Source of the DNA: Scleromitrula shiraiana
Taxonomy: Eukaryota > Ascomycota > Leotiomycetes > Helotiales > Sclerotiniaceae
Direction: 5' to 3'
Length of the DNA: 64,000 nt
Assembly: GCA_028455995.1 (NCBI GenBank)
Contig: JABELC010000014.1
Span: forward strand, 1 to 64,000
A program made the position numbers and the translations under genes. Under the pieces are notes generated by a model. It was not told the origin of the DNA, did no database searches, and saw only the letters and a list, made by a program, of their open reading frames with translations. Below, piece after piece: positions 47,401 to 58,215 of the stretch; the first letter of the stretch is position 1, and each line of letters starts with the position of its first letter.

Positions 47401-49940
47401 AAGCACTGAAAGTTCTCCTCGAGATTGGACAAACAGAAGGAAATCTCCTCAAAGGATCATGGCGAGATATTCTTATGTCTATAAGTCAGCTAGACAGACT
47501 CCAATTAATATCGGATGGTGTAGATGAGGGGTCTATTCCCGATGTTTCCAAGGCTCGAATTGTAGCTCCCTCGCGGCAGGACGCCAATTTATCAAGAAAG
47601 TCCACCGCATCTACACGACCACCCCGATCACGTCCTCGCACAAACACGCAAAGCACTATTTACTCAAGTGAGATAGCCACGGAAAGTAGATCAGTTGAGG
47701 TAATCAAAGGAGTCGATAGGATATTTACCAATACTGCCAATCTGTCTGGTGACGCTATTGTTCATTTTGTGCGGGCACTGACGGAAGTAAGTTGGGACGA
47801 AATCAGAATATCAGGCTCAAACGAATCTCCACGAACATACAGTCTCCAGAAGCTTGTAGAGATTAGTTACTACAACATGACTAGAGTTAGATTCGAATGG
47901 GCTAATATCTGGATCGTCTTGGGTGAGCACTTCAATCGAGTTGGATGCCACAACAACACCGCTGTTGTATTCTTTGCATTGGATTCTCTTCGTCAGCTTT
48001 CCATGCGGTTTATGGAGATCGAGGAACTTCCCGGATTTAAGTTCCAAAAGGATTTCTTAAAACCATTCGAGCATGTGATGTCAAACTCCAACGTTGTAGC
48101 TGTCAAGGATATGGCTTTACGCTGCCTGATTCAAATGATACAAGCTCGAGGAGAAAACATCAGATCTGGTTGGCGAACAATGTTTGGTGTATTCACCGTC
48201 GCGGCTCGAGAACCGTACGAAAGCATTGTCAACCTAGCCTTTGAGAACGTCAATCAAGTTTACAAGACTCGCTTTGGGGTTGTTATCTCACAAGGAGCAT
48301 TTGCTGATCTGATTGTCTGTTTAACCGAGTTCTCCAAAAATATGAAATTTCAAAAGAAGGGTCTACAGGCAATGGAGGCATTGAAATCCATCATTCCCAA
48401 AATGTTGAAAACTCCAGAATGTCCATTATCTCACAGGTCAGACGCCAATTCAGATGGATCAATAAAGACTGCCGATACAAAACAGGTCAGCCGTACTTCT
48501 CAGGAAGAAGCTTTTTGGTTCCCGGTTTTGTTTGCGTTCCATGATGTTCTCATGACTGGAGAAGATCTGGAGGTTCGTTCGAATGCCCTCAACTATCTTT
48601 TCGATTCACTTATCCGATACGGTGGTGACTTCCCATCTGATTTCTGGGACATACTATGGCGTCAACTACTCTACCCTATCTTTATGGTCCTCAAATCGAA
48701 ATCCGAAATGTCTAACGTCCTCAACCACGAGGAGCTATCAGTCTGGTTATCCACAACAATGATCCAAGCTCTCCGTAACATGATCACTCTTTTCACCCAT
48801 TACTTTGAATCCCTCGAATATATGTTGGACCGATTCCTAGATCTCTTAGCTCTATGTATATGCCAGGAAAACGATACAATTGCTCGCATTGGTAGCAACT
48901 GCCTGCAGCAACTGATCTTGCAAAACGTTACGAAATTCAAACCGGAACACTGGTCAAAGATCGTAGGCGCTTTTGTAGAATTATTTGAGAGAACGACTGC
49001 CTATCAACTATTTTCTGCTGCAACTTCATCTGGGAGTGGTATAGAAAATGCTGCGCCGCAATTGAAAGAAATTGGGGACGAAAAATCCCTCAAAATCAAC
49101 GGTACAAATGGTGCAGCGAACTCAGATGCAGAGAGTATAGCTGAACAAGAGGGTCAAACACCAACAGCTCCTACTCCAGAGTTGGAAGACTATAGGCCAC
49201 AATCTGGTTTGCAACAGCAACCAGTTGTAGTAACAGCAGCTCGTCGACGATTCTTCAACAAGATCATCACAAGATGTGTTTTGCAACTTTTGATGATCGA
49301 GACTGTCAATGAACTGTTCTCTAATGATGCAGTCTATGCACAGATTCCTAGTCCTGAACTTCTCCGACTTATGGCTCTTCTCAAGAAGTCTTTCCTCTTT
49401 GCCAAGAAATTCAACGAGAACAAGGAACTTCGTATGCGATTATGGAGAGAGGGATTCATGAAGCAGCCACCAAACTTACTGAAGCAAGAATCTGGAAGTG
49501 CTGCGACCTACGTGTCAATTTTGCTTAGAATGTACCACGATGAAGGTGAAGAGCGAAAAAGAAATCGGGCAGACACAGAGCAAGCCTTGGTACCGTTATG
49601 TGCAGATATCATTCGCGGTTTCACTATACTGGAAGAAGATAGCCAGCAACGGAATATTATTGCTTGGCGACCAGTTGTAGTAGATGTTTTGGAAGGATAT
49701 ACAAACTTTCCTCGGGAAGGATTTGAGAAATATGTGGAAGTTTTCTATCCTCTTTCTGTGGATTTACTTTCCAGGGATGTGGGTTTGGAAATCAGACTGG
49801 CATTACAGGGACTATTACGAAGAGTTGGTGAGGTCAAACTTGGGTTACCACCATCAGTAAGATCTCCACCAACAAGTCCTACGAGTGCAAATTTCTCATA
49901 TCAGTCTGAACGTGGTAGACGAATGAGTCGAAGGGATTGA
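44439..49940 (+). CDS. SEC7: Sec7 Arf guanine-nucleotide exchange factor (large, BIG/Sec7 class)
   Basis: Two exons, 44439-45698 and 45750-49940, with a 51-nt intron (branch ACTAAC); 1816 residues. The order is typical of large Arf-GEFs. The DCB region lies at the N-terminus, followed by an acidic Ser-rich linker at about 200-310 and the HUS domain with its NYDCD box near 468-472. The catalytic Sec7 domain covers about 620-810. In it IGEFLGEGDERNIAIMHAFV carries the glutamic finger Glu684, and FRLPGEAQKIDRFM and YSVIMLNTDLHS are the second conserved helix region. HDS1-4 armadillo-like repeats fill the rest. It catalyses GDP/GTP exchange on Arf1 at the trans-Golgi network. Together with the adjacent PEP7 it is a trafficking gene, but the proximity has no evident functional meaning. 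Confidence 0.97.
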
Positions 49941-50662
49941 TTGATTTATTTATTTATTAAAAGGGGTACGATGGATTGATGGATGAGGTTTTTTTCTTTT
50001 CTTGTCTTATTTCTGATTGCTATCTTAGCGTGGCATATAGGGGCAGTCTTTATGTGCTTGGAGTTTGAAGGGTTTCGGTTCGCGTTATGTCACTTTGATG
50101 TTGACTTGGAACCGACTCAGAGGTCAATTTTAACTTAGAGATTACGGTTTGGCTTGTATGAATACATTTTTCCTGATGCTTTTCATGGACTCTTTTCAAC
50201 TACTACGTGAAGTTATTTATATCTTCTCTCGCTCGCTAACTTCACGACCCTTATACTCTCACGGTCACTACTTAACCTCTCAATTCTTTCCATCTCCAAT
50301 TTTCAATTAAATATTCCCCCCCCCCAGCGATTCCTAGCTAATTGGGTTTTGAATGTCTGTATAGAATTTCAATATTTAGATATATTTTGAACGAATTCAT
50401 TTTGAATCTTTGTTTAGAATATAGATATTGAAATGTTCTTCAAGCCAAGTCGATTTGAATGTCGTTTTTTAAACTTGAAGATATAGATATACTTTAGGCG
50501 AATCCATTTTGAATATCTATTTGAAATATAGATATTTAAATGTTCTTTGAACTAATTTGATTTTGAATGTTTGTATAAAACTTAAGTATTTTGAGTGGAT
50601 AATGTAAATTGAAAAAAAGAAATAATAAAATATTATAAAACATATTTTTGTATCTTCAAGAC
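49941..50662. other. 0.7-kb convergent intergenic region
   Basis: 3' flanks of SEC7 and the DUF3716 gene. A degenerate unit of about 75-85 bp built around TTTGAATNT...TAGATAT...TTGAA recurs about three times between 50345 and 50600. No gene seen. Confidence 0.55.
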
Positions 50663-51876
50663 TTAATTATGATTATAATTCCCATTCCTCCCGGCCGCCG
50701 CCTTCCTTTCAGTAATCACGTCCAGCACAGAGCTCAGCTCCCTCCTTAACCTCAACTCTTCCGTCTGTAACTCCTCGTCTCCTAGGATCCTCGCACGTCT
50801 AAGTCTTTCCGCCAGGTCACCATCATCAAGATCACGATTTGCAAGTGCCACTGAATTTGCGACAAGATTTTGGATGTCACCTGCAGGTCCTAGCCGTACT
50901 AATTTGAATATTGGTATTAGTAATTGATGGTCGTTAGGCATCTCGACCTCAAGATCTCAGAAAATACACTTACGCGGAGCAATACGTCTAGGTCCCTCTG
51001 TCCCACCTCCAACGGGCACAACGGCTCCAGGTGGCACCGGCAGGTTGAAAGGCGCAACCGAAGAAAGCGGAAGAATAACAGCTCCATCCTTATACGCAGC
51101 CTGACTAAGAGCGTTCAATCCCCCAATCGTCCCACCAAAATTATTCGCAGGTGCCATCCCATCAATAATAGGTGCAGCTATTGCATTTGCTTGGAGGTGA
51201 GCTAGGGCCATTTGATAGCCTAGTACATTCATTCATCAGTTTTCATAATCCTCACTCTTACCCTCACCCCAAAACGAAAACGAAATCCAAATCCAAGTAC
51301 CAAAGCAAAAACCAAAAACTCACCACTCCTAAAACTACACCTCCCCCCAACCCCCCCATAAAAACAATTACTACAACTCTCCCCAAACTTCCCCTCCACA
51401 ACCACACAACTCACAAACGGACCACACCCCTTCCGACAATGATAGCAGGGCGGGTTCCTCACCATCCCCACGCGAGTAGCAAGCCATGCTTCTTCGTTTT
51501 GGGTGCGGCCGTCGCCGATGAGGAGTTTGCGGCCGGGGCGGAGGAGGACGTCGCGGAGGGGGGGCATGGTGTTCAGGTGGGAGAGGGTCTGGGTATGTTT
51601 GGAGGGGCGGTTGTTGTTGATTAGGGGGCCGGTGTAGGGGCGGTGTTTGGGTCGGTGTCGGTGTGGGGGTTGGGGTGTTGGGGGTGCGGTGGTTGGTGGT
51701 TTGGGTGGGGTTTTGGCTTGATGTTTTACCGGGGGACCGATGGGGGTGCGGGAATAGGATGAGCCTGGGCGTGTAAATGTAGGTGTTGGGGGTGCCATCG
51801 TTAGTTGTTTGGGAGGCGTTATGGGTTTGGGTTTGGGTTTGGGTTTGGGTTTGGGTTTAATCATTTCGGTGTTCAT
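50663..51876 (-). CDS. DUF3716-type Cys-rich protein of unknown function
   Basis: Three exons, phase-consistent: 51876-51324, 51219-50974 and 50898-50663 (introns of 104 and 75 nt; the second has TACTAAT ahead of its ATTAG acceptor); 344 residues. The start at 51876 is the first ATG; the frame extends upstream only to a TTG. The N-terminus is Lys-Pro and Thr/Pro-rich, with a KPKPKPKP repeat encoded by a hexamer microsatellite. The core is a zinc-finger-like module with Cys at 144, 147, 151, 157, 168, 171 and 180 (PCYHCRKGCGPFVSC, then SCSNCFY, then RCSF). This matches DUF3716, a Pezizomycotina family often found in transposon-like or regulatory contexts. The C-terminal part is Ala/Leu-rich then a charged helix (LAERLRRARILGDEELQTEE). 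Function unknown; nucleic-acid or protein binding is possible. Confidence 0.84.
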
Positions 51877-52199
51877 GATGATGAAGAGATAGGTTTGGAT
51901 TTGGGATGATATGGACTTCTGAAAGTTGGAGACTGGAATAGATGTTTCGGGCAATGTCTCGGGGTTTCCCCTTCCTGGGAGATGTTTTTATCGCTGGTTA
52001 AACATGCAGATCTCGAAAGCAAACTTTCTTTGTTAGCGTTTGAATATTATAAATTGATTGTAGCACATCTTCGAACTACAGATGAATATGAACATCTTTA
52101 TTTCAAGTTTAGGAACAGATGAGGTGGAATTCCACAACGGGTTTTCTAATAATAATAAGAAGTTCGAGCCCTTCAATAATTTAGAATGTTTTCTTCAGA
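51877..52199. other. 0.3-kb spacer between two minus-strand genes
   Basis: Contains the promoter of the DUF3716 gene and the 3' flank of the dehydrogenase gene; nothing else recognised. Confidence 0.55.
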
Positions 52200-53460
52200 T
52201 CAGTTCCCCTTCTTCATCCCAACAACCCTCTCGATCTCTCCACAAACCTTCTCCACAACCTCCTTCGTTCCCAACTCTCCGCCCAGATCTTTCGTCTTCA
52301 CCCCATCATCAAGCGCATTCTCAATACTCTCCATCAATAAATCAGCCGCTTCCTCTTCTCCCAACCATCTCAACATCTCCGCCGCACTCCAGAACGTTCC
52401 CACCGGATTCGCTAAACCTTTACCTACGAGATCAAAAGCACTTCCATGGATTGGCTCGAACATAGAAGGATTTTGGCGAGTTGGGTCAAGATTAGATGTA
52501 GGAGCAATGCCAATGGATCCTGCAAGGGCGGCAGCAAGATCAGAGAGGATATCGGCGTGGAGATTGGTGGCGACAATTGTATCGATAGATTCTGGTTGGA
52601 GGACCATTCTTGTAGTCATTGCTTTTGAAACATCGGTCTCAGTATCAAGCAAAAATAAATAACATAAGATGAGATAAAGTAGAGAACACAACCCACCATC
52701 AACTAAAACCCTCTCCCATCTAACATCCTCAAACTCCCTCGCCACCTCCTTAGCAACCTCGTCCCAAAAAACCATCCCATTTCTCTGCGCATTACTCTTC
52801 GTAACAACCACCAAATGTTTCTTATCCCTCTTCCTCGCCATCTCAAACGCAAACCGCATAATTCTCTCCGTGCCCGCTCTAGTAAAAATGCTCGTCTCAG
52901 TAGCCACCGCCCACGGATATCCCCTGTGGGAAATCCCCCCATGGCCTGAATATTCGCCCTCGCTGTTTTCACGAATGATCACCCAGTCTAGATCGCCTTG
53001 GGCGCAGTTACGGAGAGGGGATGCGATACCGCGCAGGAGACGGGTGGGACGCACATTGGCGTATTGTTGGAGGGGTTGACAGAGAGCGAGACGGAGTCCC
53101 CATAATGAGATATGATCGGGTACATCTAATATTTATTTATTTATTAATTAATTAATTACCTCATTCAACAACTCCTCCTAAATAAAACCAAATACACAGA
53201 TTCAACGACATACCAGGATCACCCACGCTACCAAAGAATATGGCATCATTCTTCCTCACCAGCTCCAACGCATCATCGGGTAAATATCTCCCGTGTTTTT
53301 TATAATACTCACTACTCCAATCGAAATGTTGGAATTGCAGATTAAATGTCCCGATTGTATTTGCTAATTTTTGTAATACCTTTATACCGGCAGAGATGAC
53401 TTCGGGTCCAATACCATCACCTGGTATGGAAGCGATTTTGTATGTTTTAGCGGATGACAT
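52200..53460 (-). CDS. Tartrate/D-malate dehydrogenase-type decarboxylating dehydrogenase (IDH/IMDH superfamily)
   Basis: Three exons: 53460-53214, 53125-52697 and 52621-52200 (introns of 88 and 75 nt); 365 residues, the usual length for the family. The N-terminus KIASIPGDGIGPEV is the superfamily opening. LDWVIIRENSEGEYSGHGG carries the substrate/metal loop, TKSNAQRNGMVFWDEV and TNLHADILSDLAAALAGSIG the conserved Lys and Asp residues, and MFEPIHGSAFDLVGKGLANPVG the NAD-binding end. This wording is that of TtuC/DmlA-like tartrate dehydrogenase rather than 3-isopropylmalate or isocitrate dehydrogenase. It oxidises D-malate or tartrate with NAD. The second intron is a multiple of three without a stop codon, so unspliced RNA would still be translatable. 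No mitochondrial presequence seen. Confidence 0.93.
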
Positions 53461-53699
53461 GATTGAAATCGAATCAATGGATGAGTGAAGAAACCTAGCT
53501 ATGATTTTAGATGATCGTGAAAAAGAACTATTATGTATTCAGTTAGGGAAAGATAGATGCCAAGCCGTGGGGGTGGAGCCTTTAAATGCTTAGGATGGTG
53601 GGGTAGTGACGGAGTAGTAAGTAGGAATTGAGACTCGGAAATAATTGCGGAAAGAACGATCATGTATATTTGGAAATATTTAGATTTAAAACTAATTTT

Positions 53700-56330
53700 A
53701 TAATTTAGTGCTTTTTTTAATTTTGATACACTGGCAATAAATAATATTTATTTGTTTAATATCATTTAACATTCTATTTGATTAAATACATTTATACTAC
53801 TACTAGTAGTAGTACTATGAAACTTATTACTAACTTGAAATCAAGTTACTACTAGTAATACTAGTATAAATAAGAAATTTAAAAGAGATTACTACTATTT
53901 TAAAGAAATTTCTTTATGAATTAATATTGTGAAAGAGAAGATATAAATACTAGTAACTATGACTCGGAGTTGGGAGATAAATAAACTTGAAAGTTGAACT
54001 TGTAAATTTGAATTATAATATCATGATAGTAAAATCATGATATAGAATATAAAATTTGGAATTAACTTGAACTTGAAGTTAAAATTAAATGATGTTTTAA
54101 TAAATAAAATAAATAATAAATAAAATAAATAATAAAAAGAATAAATTAATATATATTGAATACTAACAAATATTATATTGGATTTTAATATAAAACTAGA
54201 ATAGAATAAAATTTTAAAATATATAAAGAATTATTAAATATAAATTAATAGTAATTTTTCATTAAATATTATTTCAGGAAAATAATTATAAAAACATAAA
54301 TTAATATGATATTAAAAATTAAAATTACTATCATCATAATATTTAATATTCAATTTGAAGTTTATAAATATTATATATATTGCTTTTAATTTTACTAGTA
54401 GTAGTAGTATTTTATTATATTTTTTATTTATTTCTAATATATATAATGGTTATATTAAGTTAAAAGTTTGTTTTTATATATTTAAGTATCTTTTTATTAT
54501 TTTTCAATTTAAAATATTAATCAACTTAAAAAAAAATGAAATTAAAATATTAAATATTAAATCAAATAATATCTTAAAATAATCTTATAAATTTACAAAA
54601 GAATATTTCAGTTAAAATAATACTGATAAAAATATAGATAATTTGAAATAAAATATTTTGTACAAAATTATCGATTTTGAGATTATTTGACAATTTGCGC
54701 GTGCTTCAATTTTAATCTAATCGAGTAGCCTGAGATATTATGATAAATTCCAAATAGATATAAATTGTAAACAGAACTCATAGATTGTCATGGCTATAAA
54801 ATAACATGATTGATGCTAGTTGGAAAAATTATTATAATGTATAGTGACCCACAACACATATTTAAGCGAATTTTAAAAAGACGTGTTTTTACGCGTCGAA
54901 CTTTGATTATACTTTTTTTATATTAATTATAATGCTTTTAATATATATTTTTTTATATTTAATAAATGGTAATAAAGTTAAAAAACAGTGTTTTAATTTA
55001 TATCAATATGATAAAATCGTTAGCAAAATAGAAAAAGAGACTAATTCATACAAAATTATTAAAGATCTTAATTTAGATAAAAATATAGTTTAATATATTA
55101 TATAATAAAACAAATTATGCAATAAAAAAAATCTTTACCTTGAATCTTTTAATAAAAATTATATATTAATCAAAATAAATATTCTATTATATATTTTATA
55201 CAATTATATCTAAAAATAATTTATTAAAAAACAATTAATATATACAAAATATAATGCTCGATTATTATTATTAAAAAGATTTTAAAAATGTATAGAATAT
55301 CCAATTAAAGAGTTAGAAAAAGACTAAAACTCACATTGGAACACACGCTCAAATAACTTGTATAATACTTGAAGTAGAAAAAGTAAATTATAAAAAAATG
55401 AAGGTTGATTTGTTGAAATAACGAGTATTTTATTGAACAAGAGCAAGATAATTAATAAAAATGGATATTCCATACTCTAAATAAAGCATATAATTTTAAA
55501 ATAATATAAATCTATAATATATATATAAATATGAAAGTTATAGTTTAAAAATGCTTTTAGAATATTAAATATATAAACTTATATATAATAAATCAAGATT
55601 TTAAATCGAAGAAGTATAAATATAATACAAACTTATATCTTAAAATACTCGATATAAAAGTTTAATTTATATTTAAATAATTAGATTTAAAATATCAATT
55701 TTAATAAGATAATGTATTTATATATTGTATTTATAAAATAAAAAAGTAATTTAAAAATCAAAAGATCTCTTTAATTACTAATTAGCTTTTATATTCTTTT
55801 GATTTTAATTTTATTAAATATATTTGATATCATTTTAAAATAAAAGTGATAGAGATGTTTTTAAAGTTTAAATATATAAAAGATTAAATAGAGTATAATT
55901 AGCAATACTTAGAGTTTTGTTTATAAGTAGTATAGAATATATTAAATAATTTTTTATTTAGAAATTTATATTCTAATATGTTTAGTAAAATCGAGGTTTA
56001 TATAGTTGTATAGAAATAGTATATAAAATATTGAATTCTATTGTAATATTATTATTATAGAATTTATATTGTATTATAAATCGAATTATAAACTTTTTAT
56101 TTTATTAAAATTATAAAATTATAATTGTTAGTTGATTTTTAATTAAATTTAAAAAAATGATGGTATGATAATAGATTGGGGTGATTTTGAGCTCGCTTAA
56201 ATATAAGTTGCCTAGTACTGTAGCAGGTTGTATAGATAGAATAGTAACGTCTATCATACTACTCGTAGATAATCACGATTATTAGTTCAAATAACGCGTA
56301 TTACGATTCCCAGGTTTAATTGCTGGTCTT
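53700..56330. repeat. 2.6-kb very AT-rich, gene-free block (decayed repeats)
   Basis: Composition is overwhelmingly A/T, with only isolated G/C-containing words. The sole longer open frame (54355-54582) is Ile/Phe/Asn/Lys-only and explained by composition. Motifs such as AACTTGAACTTGAAGTT (54064-54080) and ATCATGATA recur from the MITE-like element at 3.7-4.0 kb. There is no resemblance I can see to mitochondrial genes. RIP-mutated transposon remains are the likeliest content; a small heterochromatic island is implied, not shown. Confidence 0.65.
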
Positions 56331-56599
56331 GAAAAATACCATTACCATACCCTATCCTACATAATAAAACCGTTTGACTTATCTCATACCAGATACCAGA
56401 CTTATCGAATAACAATCCCAAAATTACTAATACAACATTCCTACTATCTTACGATCCAAGCCTCCCAATCTCTCCATCCAACCAACCAACTTCAATCTTC
56501 TTCACTTCCCCCTCCCACTCATATCTCTCTCTCTCTCCACCAAGTCGCCCGCTCTCCTCAATCTCGCTCTCCATCCTTCAACCCACACATGCGCCAACT

Positions 56600-56845
56600 T
56601 GTAATCACCCTTCTCAATCCTCATATTCAAACTCGCCTCTCTCGAATGACTCGCGGATGCTCTCCCCTTCGGCGACGCCATCCCCTACCCCGCGTTCTCC
56701 GCCCTAAAACTCCTCTCTCTCTCTCCTCCTAAAGCTTGGCGCTCTCTTCACCCCCGCCTTTACTCCTAGTCAATTCCCACTCTCTAACAACGGTTCACCT
56801 TCTGGTGTTCCTCCTCTCGAAAGATTATTTAGTCCTACTATCTAA
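56600..56845 (+). pseudogene. Decayed plus-strand coding fragment (Ser/Pro-rich)
   Basis: One frame reads SNDSRMLSPSATPSPTPRSP, then a TAA, then KLGALFTPAFTPSQFPLSNN and GSPSGVPPLERLFSPTI to a TAA at 56843-56845. The wording resembles the disordered part of a fungal regulatory protein rather than random AT-rich translation, but a stop splits it and no domain is present. Its end overlaps tail-to-tail with the minus-strand remnant stop at 56842. Identity unknown. Confidence 0.3.
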
Positions 56846-58215
56846 TTCCCACTAATTCTTTTTCTTGAATAGAAAGGATAATCTTCATGCTTTTCTCTCT
56901 CCTCCGCCCTTCCTCTACCAGTAGCATCCCAACTTCCACTAACCCGATGGCCGGTTACACTATATGCTGGACTAGGAAGTCTTCCGTCACCATCGAGATT
57001 TTTTCGGTAGAAAATCCGCATCGGTTTGTGGATCATAGTCTACGCTTTCTGCAAGAGTGAGAGAAGATCGTTTGGAACCTGAAATACTGCAGAGACTAGA
57101 AACGGAGGTGCCGCGAGCTCTATCCGAAATGGAAGTAGAAGCAGTGACAGGTTTGGGTGTAGGACTTGCGTCGCGGTGGAATATTTTACTTAAGGGGCGA
57201 ACGGGTCTTTGTGTAGGTTGTTGAGATGTAAACGTATTGTTTCCACCTGATTCGAAGAGTGAACGGGGTCTTTTGAAAAATAGAACTTGCTGCTCCGATC
57301 GAATCTCTAGGTTTAGGTGGAGGGGGCATTGATTCCTTCTCTTGATTCTTAAGTGGATCTGTGGTTTCGGTCCAAGGTACGGAGTGTAGGTTTGGTGGTA
57401 GTTTCGTAGATGACGAGTGAGAAATTGTATTCTCACCAGTTTTGGTGATAGGAACGGAATCTTGAGATGCTGGTAAAGTACCACCCGGTGCTTGTGGTAA
57501 TTTTATTGCGGTCTTGAGTGGAGTTTCCAATAGAAGGAGCATTTAAAGATGGACTTGCTGGGTATTCTTGTTCGACATGAACATTGCTCACATGAAATGA
57601 AGATTGGGTTGGATCTGGACTATGAACTGGAGATTCATATTTTTGGGGATTGAAAGGATCAAATTCGTTTTCGGACGACTTAGGTTTTGCGATAACATCA
57701 ATATCTTGGTTTTCCGGCTCTTGAATTACGTGCTCTTTGTTTTCAATAGTTCCCTCACTCGAAAGTGGCCATGCTTCATATGTTTGGATTTCCGGTACTG
57801 GGTCTGACTTCTGAGATGGAGATATATCTGGTGATTGGTGAGGCGGGGTTTTAGGTCCTAAATCACCATCATCGGATTGAGAGGAATGCTCAAAAGAAGG
57901 TATTGTATCAGCGGTATGAAGTCGAACATTCAGACCAGTATCAACGTGTGTTCTGTCTATATAGGTGCTTTGGAGCTGAGGATAGGGTCCTTGAACGTCA
58001 AAGAAACAGAAAAATGGAGTGCGGTAGGCATTGTTGAAAAGTTCAGTTGATTCTTCCCATGATGATATGACTTGAATGCGGCGAAACGTGGTTTCAACCA
58101 AGCATATCGTTTGCTGGCGGAGTATAAGGGTCAGAGTGAACGTGGGGCGGAGAATATCACGAGAGATATCGTTCGTGCGATGGACTTGGTGGGTATTAAA
58201 TAGTATCGCTCATAT
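56842..58215 (-). pseudogene. Frameshifted remnant of a disordered fungal protein
   Basis: Coding-like sequence runs from about 58215 (LFNTHQVHRTNDISRD..., then VETTFRRIQVISSWEESTEL) down to 56842, but it needs several frames. Frame A runs to about 57540 (ASPSLNAPSIGN), frame B to about 57265 (TPLKTAIKLPQAPGGTLPAS...IFQKTP), frame C to about 57005 (RSLFESGGNNTFTSQQP...DYDPQTDADFLP) and frame D to the stop (NLDGDGRLPSPAYSVTGHR...KRISGN). The last two switches fall at ACCCCG and AAAAAA. No ATG opens frame A; a TGA precedes it. The product is Ser/Pro-rich without a domain I recognise. It lies at the edge of the AT-rich block. Either a pseudogene or homopolymer sequencing errors explain the breaks. 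Confidence 0.5.

Noticed and set aside
51829..51860. Internal telomere sequence
   Set aside because: The TTTGGG units are in frame in the DUF3716 gene as Lys-Pro codons and are not the TTAGGG repeat typical of fungi.
54355..54582. 75-codon frame in the AT-rich block
   Set aside because: Only Ile/Phe/Lys/Asn/Tyr/Leu codons; expected from base composition.
53700..56330. Mitochondrial DNA insertion or centromere
   Set aside because: No mitochondrial gene or tRNA wording was seen, and 2.6 kb flanked by euchromatic genes is too small to call a centromere from sequence alone.
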